64,000 nt of DNA from a bacterium (GTDB lineage: Bacteria; Patescibacteriota; Gracilibacteria; JAHISY01): positions 1 to 64,000 of the forward strand of contig JAJYAT010000002.1 of the NCBI GenBank assembly GCA_021779375.1, given 5' to 3'. A program made the translations under genes and the position numbers. The notes under the pieces were generated by a model. The model was not told where the DNA came from and searched no databases. It saw only the letters and a program-made list of their open reading frames with translations. Numbering within the stretch: the stretch's first letter is position 1; each line of letters starts with the position of its first letter. Shown one piece after another: positions 1-9,921 of this stretch.

Positions 1-33
1 TGGTGAGAGTTGTAAGAAATCTCCATTTAGGTT

Positions 34-73
34 GGATAGCTTAGGAATGGGTAAACCCCATTCTACGCTATCC
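34..73. repeat. Two-tier palindromic repeat (GGATAGC..GAATGGG..CCCATTC..GCTATCC)
   Basis: Nested perfect inverted arms read directly from sequence. Confidence 0.8.
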
Positions 74-75
74 AG

Positions 76-95
76 CTCGGGGGCAAGCCCCCGAG
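76..95. repeat. Palindromic repeat CTCGGGGGC-AA-GCCCCCGAG
   Basis: Perfect 9-bp inverted arms, 2-nt loop. Confidence 0.85.
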
Positions 96-250
96 ATTTC
101 CGCTTCGCGTGTTAAAAAAGTTTCCAAATCAAAAGGCTTTTCTTCCGTTACTTCGAGCTCGTTATCTGGTTTGCCCATTTTCATGAATTTAAAAATAAGG
201 CTTAATTTTATCCAGAAAATCTACAAAAGCAAATTTGTTAAAATCCAGAA

Positions 251-1165
251 ATGAAAGTCATTGTCGCAGTTTCGGGCGGAGTGGACTCAGTCGTCTTACT
301 CGACCTTTTGGCGAAAAAGAAATTAGAAAAATTCTTAAACTACCGACTACCAGCTACCAACTACCAACTGGTCGTCGCGCATTTCAATCACCACATTCAC
401 CACGAAGCCGACGCGCAACAAAAATTTGTCGAGCAATTGGCGGCGAAATATCGCCTGCCTTTTTTCACGAAAACGAGTTCGCGCAAAATTAAATCCGAGG
501 CGGAAGCGCGTGCGGCGCGTTACGAATTTTTGGAGAAGCTTTTGCAAAAAGAAAAGGCTGACATAATCGCGCTCGCCCACCACGCCGACGATCAGGTCGA
601 GACGATTTTTTTGAATCTGATTCGCGGCTCCGGTCTCGCCGGTGCGATTGGCATGACTGAATTCGCGGGAAAAAAGTGGCGACCATTTTTGGAAATTCCG
701 AAAGCGCAAATCGAAACTTACGCCAAGAAAGCCAAATTAAAATTCGTGACTGATCCGACGAACAGCGATCCGAATTTCTCGCGAAATTATTTACGCGCAG
801 AGATTTTGCCAAAAATGCGCCAGCTGAATCCGCGCCTGGATGAAGGAATCCTGCGTTTCGCGAAGATTGCGCGGGAGAATTTGGAGCTGACGAATCTACT
901 CGCCGCCGAATTTTTGCGCCGTACGGAAAATTCGCAAACCATTCCGCTGCTAGAATTTGGCGTGCTTCCGCCTGCTGTCGCGAAAGCCGTCGTACGCGAA
1001 ATTTATTTTCAGACAGTCGGTAATTTGCAGAAAATTGAGGAACGCCACATCGCCGAAGTTTTGGCATTGGCGCGCAATTCCGCCGGCGGCAAACAGAAAA
1101 AATTCGGCGAACTCACTTTCCGGACCGCGAAACTCGCCGGTCAGCGCGTCCTGAGCTGGAAATAG
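251..1165 (+). CDS. tilS: tRNA(Ile)-lysidine synthase
   Basis: N-terminal SGGVDS PP-loop; VAHFNHH; ALAHHADDQVET motif. Confidence 0.93.
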   Translation: MKVIVAVSGGVDSVVLLDLLAKKKLEKFLNYRLPATNYQLVVAHFNHHIHHEADAQQKFVEQLAAKYRLPFFTKTSSRKIKSEAEARAARYEFLEKLLQKEKADIIALAHHADDQVETIFLNLIRGSGLAGAIGMTEFAGKKWRPFLEIPKAQIETYAKKAKLKFVTDPTNSDPNFSRNYLRAEILPKMRQLNPRLDEGILRFAKIARENLELTNLLAAEFLRRTENSQTIPLLEFGVLPPAVAKAVVREIYFQTVGNLQKIEERHIAEVLALARNSAGGKQKKFGELTFRTAKLAGQRVLSWK

Positions 1166-1227
1166 TTTTTGACAGTCGCCAACTTTTTGCTAAAATTCCG
1201 CGGCTTTTCGTTTTTTTAATTTATTTT

Positions 1228-1809
1228 TTGCCTCCTCGAAAGAGATACAGCCCAGCCGTGCGGATTCCCCGCCCGATCATGAATGAGCGAATCTTCGCAC
1301 GCGAAGTGTTCGTGGTTGGTTCAGATGGCGAAAAATTGGGCAAAATGCTGACGAGTGAAGCGGTCGCAAAAGCGAAAGCCGAAGAGCTCGATCTCATTCT
1401 CGTCGCCCCGAAAGCCATCCCGCCCGTCGCCAAAATTCTCGATTGCGGCAAATGGATGTACGAACAGCAAAAAGCACTTTCCAAAAATAAATCGAGTGGC
1501 AAAGCGAAAGAGATGAAAGGCGTGCGACTCGGTGTCCGCATCGCAGAAGGCGATCTCGCCACACGCGCAAAACAAGGTCGCGATTTCCTCGCCAAAGGTC
1601 ACAAGCTGCGCGTCGTCCTCCAATTCAAAGGTCGCGAAATGACACACTTCGATCTCGCGCTCGCCAAGATGAAAGAGTTCGCCGCTCGTGTCGACGAAGT
1701 CTCCTCCATTGAAGAATTGCCCAAAAAAATGGGACGCCAACTCATCATGATTCTCAAACCGGAAAAAAAGAAAATTATTAACTCACCAGAAAATGAAGCT
1801 CAAAACTAA
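1228..1809 (+). CDS. infC: Translation initiation factor IF-3 (TTG start)
   Basis: NERIFAREVFVVGSDGEKLG...; followed by rpmI-rplT. Confidence 0.93.
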   Translation: MPPRKRYSPAVRIPRPIMNERIFAREVFVVGSDGEKLGKMLTSEAVAKAKAEELDLILVAPKAIPPVAKILDCGKWMYEQQKALSKNKSSGKAKEMKGVRLGVRIAEGDLATRAKQGRDFLAKGHKLRVVLQFKGREMTHFDLALAKMKEFAARVDEVSSIEELPKKMGRQLIMILKPEKKKIINSPENEAQN

Positions 1810-1987
1810 TCGCTCCGCCGCCAAAAGATTCCGCAAAACCGGTACGGGCAAAATCGTCGGACGCAAAGCTGGTCGCGGTCACCTCCTGATGCAAAAATCC
1901 AAGTCGCAGAAGAAGCTCGCGAATAAGCCGAAAATTCTCGCGAAAGGCGACGCGAAACGCGTTGCGTATTTGCTCCCCAATCTGTAA
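1793..1987 (+). CDS. rpmI: 50S ribosomal protein L35
   Basis: MKLKTNRSAAKRFRKTGTGKI; position in infC-rpmI-rplT. Confidence 0.93.
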   Translation: MKLKTNRSAAKRFRKTGTGKIVGRKAGRGHLLMQKSKSQKKLANKPKILAKGDAKRVAYLLPNL

Positions 1988-2096
1988 AGATGTTTGAGCT
2001 GTTCGAATTGTTCTATCGTCGCACTTGTTAGAATTGAACATTTAGAACAAAGCCTGGCTAAAACAATTAAATTTAAATTTTTAAAACCATCCAAAA

Positions 2097-2468
2097 ATGA
2101 CCCGCATCAAAGGAGGCACCACCACCCGCGCCCGTCACAAAAAAATCTTAAAGTCGAATAAGGGATTTCGCGGTCGCCAGAAGACCAATTTCCGCGTCGC
2201 GAAGCAGGCGAATATGAAAGCCGGCGAACACGCCTACATCGGTCGTAAACTGAAAAAACGCACTTACCGCGCGCTTTGGATTCAGCGACTCAATGCTGCA
2301 GTCCGCGCCGCTGGACTCACTTATTCGCGCTTCATCGACGGACTGACGAAATCAAAAATCGTCGTGAACCGCAAAAATCTGAGCGAGCTCGCCATCAACG
2401 AACCGAAAACTTTTGAGAAATTGGTCGAGGCAGCGAAGGCAAAAGCCAGCTCGCCAATCCGCAAATAG
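2097..2468 (+). CDS. rplT: 50S ribosomal protein L20
   Basis: [25 protein letters not shown]...; operon position. Confidence 0.95.
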   Translation: MTRIKGGTTTRARHKKILKSNKGFRGRQKTNFRVAKQANMKAGEHAYIGRKLKKRTYRALWIQRLNAAVRAAGLTYSRFIDGLTKSKIVVNRKNLSELAINEPKTFEKLVEAAKAKASSPIRK

Positions 2469-2578
2469 CTCAAAAGTAAAAATTCCAATGGAAAAACTAG
2501 AACTCAAATCGCAAAACGGTTTGAAAAGTAGAGCCAGTTTTTCTTATTCCTTTTTACTTAATTCTTAATCCTGGCTTT

Positions 2579-3094
2579 ATCAAGCACGCTCTCTTCATCA
2601 TCGCGCCGGAAAATTTTCGCGACGAGGAGCTTTTCGTGCCGCGCGATATTTTGGAAAAAAATGGAATCACGACGACCATCGCCTCGACTAAAGCTGGTGT
2701 TTGCCACGGAAAATTGGGCGGAGAAGCGGAAGCCGTGATTGGCTTGAATCAAATTAATGTCGAAGATTTCGATGCGCTGATTTTCGTCGGCGGTACTGGT
2801 GCGCAAATTTTTTGGGATAATCCCGCCGCACTTTTGATTGCGCAAAAAGCCGTCGCGCATGACAAAGTTTTGGCGGCAATCTGCGCCGCACCGACCATTC
2901 TCGCTTTGGCAGAAGTTTTGCAAGGCAAAAAGGCGACTGTTTTCCCAGACGAAAATTACGAAAAAATCTTAACCGACCACGACACACTACTCAGTAAAAA
3001 TGAAATTGAAGTCGACGGCAAAATCATCACTGCGAACGGACCAGCCGTTGCCGCAGAGTTTGCAAATATGATTTTAGAAAAACTCACACGATAG
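2579..3094 (+). CDS. DJ-1/PfpI family protein (probable non-canonical start; ORF track starts at GTG 2636)
   Basis: In-frame upstream KHALFIIAPENFRDEELFVP is the typical DJ-1/PfpI first strand; AICAAPTILA nucleophile elbow. Confidence 0.75.
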   Translation: MKHALFIIAPENFRDEELFVPRDILEKNGITTTIASTKAGVCHGKLGGEAEAVIGLNQINVEDFDALIFVGGTGAQIFWDNPAALLIAQKAVAHDKVLAAICAAPTILALAEVLQGKKATVFPDENYEKILTDHDTLLSKNEIEVDGKIITANGPAVAAEFANMILEKLTR

Positions 3095-3144
3095 TTGTCG
3101 AATCGAAAAATTTTGTTTAAAATCCGCGGGCTTAATTTTTCCTA

Positions 3145-3627
3145 ATGCAACAACACACTCTCCACCCGAAAAAAGGCTCGACTCATCGCAGCAAACGACT
3201 TGGTATCGGTGACCGCTTCGCCGGTCGCGGCGTGAAAGGTCAGCAAAAACGTGTCGGCGGCAGCTCGAAATTTTCCGCAGCTTTCGAAGGCGGACAAACT
3301 TCGCTCGTGCGCCGTATGCCGAAGCTCGGCGGTTTTCGTAATATCAATCGTGTCGAATTCCAACCAGTCAATACTTCCTCACTCGAAAAACTCACGATTG
3401 ACAAAATCTCACGCGAGACTTTGAAAGAAGCTGGACTGATTCGTTTCAAGAATAAACCAATCAAATTACTCGGCTTCGGCAAGCTGACTAAGAAATTAAC
3501 TTGCTTCGTGGACGCTGTCTCGGCTTCTGCCAAAAAAGCCATCGAAGCTGCCGGCGGCACGATTGAGCTTCCGGTGAAAAAAGTAGTTGAAAAGAAGGTC
3601 AGAAAAGCGGAAGATTCCAAAAAATAA
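3145..3627 (+). CDS. rplO: 50S ribosomal protein L15
   Basis: HPKKGSTHRSKRLGIGDRFAGRGVKGQ; adjacent secY. Confidence 0.93.
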   Translation: MQQHTLHPKKGSTHRSKRLGIGDRFAGRGVKGQQKRVGGSSKFSAAFEGGQTSLVRRMPKLGGFRNINRVEFQPVNTSSLEKLTIDKISRETLKEAGLIRFKNKPIKLLGFGKLTKKLTCFVDAVSASAKKAIEAAGGTIELPVKKVVEKKVRKAEDSKK

Positions 3628-3636
3628 TTTTTTGTA

Positions 3637-4935
3637 ATGAATTACTTCAAGAGAATTTTTCAAGCCCCCGACCTTCGCAAGAAAATTCTTTTCACTGTTT
3701 TTGCGCTCGTACTGTATCGCGTGATTTCGCACATAACTGTCCCTGGCATCGACCGCACCGCGCTTGAAGGCATCTTCAAGCAAAACCAATTGCTCGGTGT
3801 CTTCTCGATGCTCACCGGCGGAAGTTTGAAAAATTTCTCGGTCGTACTGATGGGACTTACGCCGTACATCAATGCTTCAATCATCGTGCAGCTCATGACT
3901 GTCGTCATTCCTCAGCTTGAAGAATTATCGAAAGAGGGCGAACAGGGACGCAACAAAATTAATTCCTACACACGTTGGCTCGCCTTCCCGCTGGCTTTTT
4001 TGCAAAGCTACGGCATGATTTTGCTTTTGAATAAATCCGCCGGCGGTACACTCATTCCGGGTATTTCCAATCCGATGGTTATTCTCCCGATCATGCTCAC
4101 GATTTCCGCCGGCACAATTTTCCTCATGTGGCTTGGTGAAATGATGACGGAAAAAGGCATCGGCAATGGTATTTCAGTTTTGATTTTCGCGTCGATTGTT
4201 TCCGGTATTCCGTCTGTCCTCGGACAAACGCTCGGCATCGCGCAATTCGACCAGTCGAAATTAATTCCTTTCGTAATCCTCCTCGCCGTCACCGTCGCAC
4301 TTACCATCTTCGTCGTGCTCGTGACAGAGGGCGCACGCCAAATTCCGGTGAATTACGGCAGCCGTGCGGGCAGCCGCGGCGCCCAATCCGCGCTCCCAAT
4401 CCGCATCAATCAAGCCGGCATGATTCCGATCATCTTCTCGGTCTCACTCGTCACCTTCCCGACCATCATCGCGCAATTCCTGCAGAATTCGACGAATGCG
4501 ACTGTGAAAGCTGTTTCGAACTTCATCCTCACAAATTTGAATGGATCGGCTCCGGGAATTTTGTACATTCTTTTGTATCTCACTTTCATTATCGCGTTCA
4601 CCTATTTCTACGTTTCGATTACTTTCGATCCGAAGAAAATCGCCGAGAATATCCAGAAGCGCGGCGGCTTCATCCCTGGCATTCGCCCAGGTCGCGAGAC
4701 CGCCGAATATCTGAATGGTGTCTCAAGTCGGCTCAATCTCTGGGGTGGACTCTTCCTCGGCTTCGTCGCCGTACTGCCAATCTTGCTGACCAAATTTTTC
4801 GCCAGCCAATCATTCGGCTCCGTGCCACTACTGATCTCTGGCGCAGGTCTCATCATCGTCGTCGGTGTCGTACTCGAATTGATGCGTCAGATCAATGCGC
4901 AGCTGATCATGCACGATTACGACAAGTTCAATTAA
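3637..4935 (+). CDS. secY: Preprotein translocase subunit SecY
   Basis: Multi-TM; SRAGSRGAQSALPIRINQAGMIPIIF. Confidence 0.96.
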   Translation: MNYFKRIFQAPDLRKKILFTVFALVLYRVISHITVPGIDRTALEGIFKQNQLLGVFSMLTGGSLKNFSVVLMGLTPYINASIIVQLMTVVIPQLEELSKEGEQGRNKINSYTRWLAFPLAFLQSYGMILLLNKSAGGTLIPGISNPMVILPIMLTISAGTIFLMWLGEMMTEKGIGNGISVLIFASIVSGIPSVLGQTLGIAQFDQSKLIPFVILLAVTVALTIFVVLVTEGARQIPVNYGSRAGSRGAQSALPIRINQAGMIPIIFSVSLVTFPTIIAQFLQNSTNATVKAVSNFILTNLNGSAPGILYILLYLTFIIAFTYFYVSITFDPKKIAENIQKRGGFIPGIRPGRETAEYLNGVSSRLNLWGGLFLGFVAVLPILLTKFFASQSFGSVPLLISGAGLIIVVGVVLELMRQINAQLIMHDYDKFN

Positions 4936-4944
4936 TTCGCCACG

Positions 4945-5196
4945 ATGAATGACGCACCTGAAAATCCAGTCGAAAAGAAACTCGACGAAGTTTTGAAAGT
5001 CCTACAAAAAATCGAGCAACAGGGTCATCACAATCCTTGGGGCAGCGGAGCGAAATTTGTGATTTTGAATTTCGCAAAAATCGTCGCTTCGATTTTGACC
5101 TTGGTTTTGCTCTGGAAAATCTGGGGCTTAGTCAGTGGAATCTCGGGCAATTTTGATTTCTTGCTCGGGAAAATCGGCGACTTGAAGTTTTGGTAA
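4945..5196 (+). CDS. Small membrane protein, unknown
   Basis: 83-aa ORF with one TM segment. Confidence 0.6.
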   Translation: MNDAPENPVEKKLDEVLKVLQKIEQQGHHNPWGSGAKFVILNFAKIVASILTLVLLWKIWGLVSGISGNFDFLLGKIGDLKFW

Positions 5197-5217
5197 AAAA
5201 AGAAATTAGAGGTTAAA

Positions 5218-5565
5218 ATGTCGTCTTCTAATTTTTTTAAAATGGATAAAACCGCCAAATATAACCTAGGAAAATTTAAAGCCGGAGACGTTTTAAGAGA
5301 ACTCTCAGATTTACCAAGAAACTTAATTGAAGATTTAAAAAGTGTAATTCGCTCAGAAGTCCGAAATGTAATAATCGAAACTCAAGAAGAAGTTCGAAGG
5401 ATGCTCTTCAGGGCGCTACAAGACATGGCTAGTATTTCAACTCCGATTGATAATTACTTTGTTCTCAGGCTAATCGAGGAAATGAATCAAGACTTAGGAC
5501 TAGGTGCCAGAATATTTGAAAAAAACACTCAAGATGAGCAGCAATATATTTTTCCTTCTTTCTAA
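5218..5565 (+). CDS. Hypothetical protein
   Basis: 115-aa intergenic ORF. Confidence 0.5.
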   Translation: MSSSNFFKMDKTAKYNLGKFKAGDVLRELSDLPRNLIEDLKSVIRSEVRNVIIETQEEVRRMLFRALQDMASISTPIDNYFVLRLIEEMNQDLGLGARIFEKNTQDEQQYIFPSF

Positions 5566-5612
5566 AATTTTTCGCACGAAAAACTCAGTGAAAGAAGTTT
5601 TGGCGTAATTTT

Positions 5613-6638
5613 TTATTGCAAATATCTAGCCTTATTTTCGTTGTGTTCTTCGAGTGTCCGCGCGAAGTGAATCTCGCCATCGGCGTCGTGCAGATAGTAC
5701 CAGTACTCATTTGACTCAGGATGCAGCGCCGCCGCGATGGCTGAGCGACTCGGCGAGCAAATCGGTGTCGGTGGCAGACCACGATTGATGCGCGTGTTGT
5801 ACGGCGAATCAAGCTCGAAATCCGCGCTCACCAGATTCGTCTTGTGCCCGAGAATGTAAAAAAGTGTCGAGTCGGCGTAAAGCCCCATGCCACTCTCGAT
5901 ACGCCGCCAAAGAATGTCGGCGACTTTCGCGCGGTTCGCTTCGGAATTTTCTTCCAGCTCGACGATCGAAGCCATCGTGAGAATTTCGTGCAGCGAATGC
6001 GTCGAATTCGCTGGATTGAAACCAAGCTCGTGCAAATTATTTTCCATCGCGGTGAGCATCCGCGCGACGAGATCCTTCACGGAGAAATTATCCGGATCGA
6101 TTTTGTAGGTCGCCGGAAAAAGATAACCCTCGAGACTCGCGACCGTCCGACCGGAGAGAACGCTCGACGGTTCGATTTCCACACCGCCCGAGCGCACGAA
6201 ATTCGAAAATTCGCCCGGCTGAATCAAGCCGAGCTCGACTAATTTCGCGTCAATCTCAGTGGAATTCCAGCCTTCCAGAATCGTGAGTGAAATTTGCGCG
6301 ACTTCACCAGCTTGCAAAATTTGCGCGACTTCAGGAATCGTCTCCCCGCCGTGAAATGTGAAATGTCCGGCTTCGACTTTGGTGTCGAGCTGATTTTGCG
6401 CGAGGTATTTCGTGAGCGCCCAAGCCTCGTCGACCACGCCATTTTCCGCGAGCCGCGCCGCGACACTTTTCAAGCTTTCACCCGTTTCAATCACGAAATC
6501 AACCGTCGCTTGATTCGCGCTGGGTCTGGCGAGCAGCGCCGGATAATAGACGAACTGGCGATAGACGAAAAGCGCAACCAGTAAAGTGAGAGCAATTCCG
6601 ACCAGCTGAGTCAGAATTTTTTTTGGCTTAAATTGCAT
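5613..6638 (-). CDS. mltG: Endolytic transglycosylase MltG (YceG-like)
   Basis: N-terminal TM; IPEVAQIL; LEGYLFPATYKI; MASIVELE; PYNTRINRGLPPTPICSP. Confidence 0.92.
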   Translation of the reverse strand: MQFKPKKILTQLVGIALTLLVALFVYRQFVYYPALLARPSANQATVDFVIETGESLKSVAARLAENGVVDEAWALTKYLAQNQLDTKVEAGHFTFHGGETIPEVAQILQAGEVAQISLTILEGWNSTEIDAKLVELGLIQPGEFSNFVRSGGVEIEPSSVLSGRTVASLEGYLFPATYKIDPDNFSVKDLVARMLTAMENNLHELGFNPANSTHSLHEILTMASIVELEENSEANRAKVADILWRRIESGMGLYADSTLFYILGHKTNLVSADFELDSPYNTRINRGLPPTPICSPSRSAIAAALHPESNEYWYYLHDADGEIHFARTLEEHNENKARYLQ

Positions 6639-6647
6639 TAGAAAAAA

Positions 6648-6968
6648 TTAATCTTGCGGAGCAGCACCGCCACCGAGCATTCCCTGCATGTCCGCCATCA
6701 CACCTTTCATTTTTTCCGCCGCGATTTCCTGCGCTTTTTTGATCGCCTTATTCCCAGCTGAAACGAGCGCCGCCTCCAACTTGGCGGAATTTTCCGGTGT
6801 CTTCATCTCGTCCGGAATCTTGACGGAAATCACCTCCATCTCACCATTCACCGTGACAAAAACTCCGTCCGTCTCGGCTTCGACATGGATGTTCGCGAGT
6901 TCTTTTTTAATCTGCTTTGCCTGTTTTTGCAGCTTGTACATGTCACGTGCTTGTCCAAACATTCCCAT
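6648..6968 (-). CDS. YbaB/EbfC family nucleoid-associated protein
   Basis: MGMFGQARDMYKLQKQAKQIKKEL...; start trimmed from ORF track. Confidence 0.88.
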   Translation of the reverse strand: MGMFGQARDMYKLQKQAKQIKKELANIHVEAETDGVFVTVNGEMEVISVKIPDEMKTPENSAKLEAALVSAGNKAIKKAQEIAAEKMKGVMADMQGMLGGGAAPQD

Positions 6969-7103
6969 TTTATTGAAATTAGAATGGCAGGAGTTTAACA
7001 AATTTGCGCAAAAAAAACTTTTCCCGTAAAATCTCGGCACTTTTGCGGCGGATCGGGTCACTCCTCCCGAAGCGAAACCGCGAAAAAATTTAACCCCCCA
7101 AGG

Positions 7104-7826
7104 ATGAACAACACTGACGATCTCCGCCGTCTACTCGCAGCCGGCCTGCACTTCGGTCACAAAACCGAGAAATGGAATCCGAAAATGGCACCGTTTTTGT
7201 TCGGCTCGAAAAACGGCATTCACATCTTCGACCTCGAAAAAACCGCAGCCGGACTCACCGCCGCGATGAATTTTCTCGAAAAATCAGCCAGCGAGAAGAA
7301 AGTGATTTTGCTCGTTTCGACGAAACAGCAGACACTCGAAAGTCTCCCCGATCTCGCACTCGCGCTCGCCTGTCCTTACGTCACAGTCAAGTGGTTCGGC
7401 GGTTTACTCACCAATTGGCAGACGACGAAAGAAAGAATCCGCCAGCTCCGCGATCTCAAAAGAGAACGCGATGAGACTGCTTTCTCGCGCTATTTGAAAA
7501 AAGAACGCACGCAGAAATTGAAGCAAATCGAAAAGCTCGAGAGCTGGCTCTCCGGTATCGAAACTCTGGAAAAGAAGCCAGACGTAGTCTTCGTGCTCGA
7601 CACTGTCCGTGACAAACTCGCTGTCCGCGAAGCCAAGAAATGTGGCATTCCGGTCGTCGCTGTTTGTGATTCGAATGCTGACCCGGACTTCGTCGACTAC
7701 CCAATTCCAGCGAATGACGATGCCGTGAAAGCGATTCAATTGATTTTGAATGAAGTCCACGACGCAATCGAGCGCGGGCAGAAAAAGCCAGCCGAAGTAA
7801 AAACTAAGACAGTTACCGAGAAATAA
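7104..7826 (+). CDS. rpsB: 30S ribosomal protein S2
   Basis: LLAAGLHFGHKTEKWNPKMAPFLFG; GIPVVAVCDSNADPDFVDYPIPANDDA. Confidence 0.96.
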   Translation: MNNTDDLRRLLAAGLHFGHKTEKWNPKMAPFLFGSKNGIHIFDLEKTAAGLTAAMNFLEKSASEKKVILLVSTKQQTLESLPDLALALACPYVTVKWFGGLLTNWQTTKERIRQLRDLKRERDETAFSRYLKKERTQKLKQIEKLESWLSGIETLEKKPDVVFVLDTVRDKLAVREAKKCGIPVVAVCDSNADPDFVDYPIPANDDAVKAIQLILNEVHDAIERGQKKPAEVKTKTVTEK

Positions 7827-7855
7827 TTTAAAATTCTCCCGATTAATTATTTAAA

Positions 7856-8662
7856 ATGAACGACGAAAATCGCAATCCCGCGGATCCGAATCCGCCGATT
7901 GAACCACAGCCGACTGCGCCGACGCCAAATTCGGAACCCGCTGCACCACGACCAAATCCGATTGAACCAGTCGTCGAAAATTCGGGTTTCCAAATTCCAG
8001 TCGTCGAAACTGAGCCAGTCGTCGAAACACCGGTAGAACCAGAACCAATGCCGATTCCGGCCGAACCAGCTCCAGCGCCGATTGAACCAATGGCAGAACC
8101 AGCGCCGATGCCGGTCGAGCCGATGCCTGAACCAATCGCGGAAGTAGAAGTTCCGGCGGAAGAAGCAATCATCGTCGGCGCACCGAGCCGTCCCGGTGAC
8201 AAACCGGAAAAACCCGAGAGCGAATTCGCGCTGCCGAACTACGCGCCGGCAACTCCTGCGATGAGCAGCACGAGCGATGCCTCGAAAAATAAAACGGGCT
8301 TCCGTCCGGATGGCGTCACGCCTCTCGACGCTGAGGAGAAAGTTTTCGCAGCTATCGGCTACATTTCTTTCCTGTGCTTACTTCCGCTGCTCGCCCGCCG
8401 TGATTCCGCATTCGCACAGCACCACGCTTGGCAGTCGGTCGTGATTTTTATCGGATTTATGTTTTTGTTAATTTTTGGCGGATTCTTGGGTCTCGCCGGA
8501 TTCATTTCTTTCCTGATGGTCATCGAATTCATCGGTGGTTTCGTCCTCGCTTACAAGGGCGACTGGTTCAAAATTCCCGTCGTTTATGATCTTTCTTTGA
8601 AATTGAGAGAGAAGATGCCGCCACAAAATCCGCCAGCTGCTAACACTCCTAGTGCGAATTGA
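7856..8662 (+). CDS. Pro/Glu-rich protein with C-terminal DUF4870/Tic20-like membrane domain
   Basis: EPxPxPxEP low-complexity region, then EEKVFAAIGYISFLCLLPLLARRDSAFAQHHAWQS. Confidence 0.7.
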   Translation: MNDENRNPADPNPPIEPQPTAPTPNSEPAAPRPNPIEPVVENSGFQIPVVETEPVVETPVEPEPMPIPAEPAPAPIEPMAEPAPMPVEPMPEPIAEVEVPAEEAIIVGAPSRPGDKPEKPESEFALPNYAPATPAMSSTSDASKNKTGFRPDGVTPLDAEEKVFAAIGYISFLCLLPLLARRDSAFAQHHAWQSVVIFIGFMFLLIFGGFLGLAGFISFLMVIEFIGGFVLAYKGDWFKIPVVYDLSLKLREKMPPQNPPAANTPSAN

Positions 8663-8703
8663 TTCGCTAAGACAAGTTTTTATTTTTTAAATTATTTTTC
8701 AAA

Positions 8704-9480
8704 ATGGCTGAAATCACTGCTGCTCTCGTGAAAGAGCTCCGCGATGCGACCGGCATCGCCATGCTGAAATGCAAAAAAGCGCTCGAGGAGTCCAATGGCG
8801 ACCTCGAAAAAGCGCGCGATATTCTGCGCAAAGCTGGCGAATCCGACGCGGCGAAACGCGCCGAGCGTTCGGTTTGCGAAGGCGTCGTCGCGATCAAAAT
8901 TTCAGACGACGAGAAGAAAGCGGTCGCACTCCAACTTTTTTGCGAGACTGATTTCGTCGCGAAGAACGCCGAATTCGTCGCACTCGCTGATGCGCTCGCG
9001 GCGGACGCGCTCGCAGGCGAAGATGTCGTGAATTCCGGCAAAGAGAAAATCACAGCCGCAATTCAGAAGAATGGCGAGAATATCAAAATCGGCGAAGTTC
9101 AAATCGTCGAAGCTGCGACAGTCGCAAGCTATCTCCATTCGAATAAGAAAATCGGTGTGCTCGTCGCCGGCACAGGCAAAGCTGAAATCTTGAGCGACAT
9201 CGCGATGCAAATCGCCGCGATGAATCCGAGCGTGATTTCGCCGGACGAAGTCGCGACCGAGGAAGTCGCCAAAGAAACTGAGATTCAAAAAGAAATTCTC
9301 GCGAAAGAAGGCAAACCGGCTGAGATGATTGAAAAGATTTTGGCGGGCAAGCTGCGCAAATTCCGCGAAGAAAAAAGCCTACTAAAACAGTCTTTCGTGA
9401 AAGATTCGTCGAAAACCGTCGAGCAATTCTTGGCTGAAAATTCCGCACAAGTCGAGAAATTTGTCCGACTCGCGGTTTAA
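8704..9480 (+). CDS. tsf: Elongation factor Ts
   Basis: VKELRDATGIAMLKCKKALEESNGDLEKARDILRK. Confidence 0.95.
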   Translation: MAEITAALVKELRDATGIAMLKCKKALEESNGDLEKARDILRKAGESDAAKRAERSVCEGVVAIKISDDEKKAVALQLFCETDFVAKNAEFVALADALAADALAGEDVVNSGKEKITAAIQKNGENIKIGEVQIVEAATVASYLHSNKKIGVLVAGTGKAEILSDIAMQIAAMNPSVISPDEVATEEVAKETEIQKEILAKEGKPAEMIEKILAGKLRKFREEKSLLKQSFVKDSSKTVEQFLAENSAQVEKFVRLAV

Positions 9481-9532
9481 CGGCGAAGCGAAAAGTCGGC
9501 AGTTTGCTACCGAGTGATTTAAAGGAAAAATC

Positions 9533-9880
9533 TTGCTCAATTTTAAAAAATTTTTCGTACTCATTTTCACCGCTTTACTGTTTTCAGGGTGTGACAGTGG
9601 TAGCAGCGATAAAAACAATCAGACTGAAAAAGAAGGCAAGCTGACCGCGGAAGAAATGGCAATCATAGACAAAGCCAATAATTACATTTCTCTTAACGAA
9701 GATGCCAGCGAGGAAGAAAAAGTAGCATCGCTACTAGCCATAGAAGGAATTGATAAAGCTTGGTGTGATAATGACACTGGATGTGAATATGTGTTGTCTT
9801 CAGGCTCAAGGCAAAGTTATGACTTTCCGTGGGAAACATCTGAGACAAAAACAGATTATTCAATCCTCTTTGAAGACTGA
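9533..9880 (+). CDS. Small putative lipoprotein (TTG start)
   Basis: Signal peptide with lipobox LFSGC. Confidence 0.6.
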   Translation: MLNFKKFFVLIFTALLFSGCDSGSSDKNNQTEKEGKLTAEEMAIIDKANNYISLNEDASEEEKVASLLAIEGIDKAWCDNDTGCEYVLSSGSRQSYDFPWETSETKTDYSILFED

Positions 9881-9921
9881 CGAGACTGATGAATTATAGG
9901 AACAGGGAGATGGAAATTTTT

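Noticed and set aside
1-190. Short minus-strand ORF MKMGKPDNELEVTEEKPFDLETFLTREAEISGACPRAG*
   Set aside because: Ends inside a palindromic repeat and is only about 40 codons; could be a gene remnant but cannot be supported.
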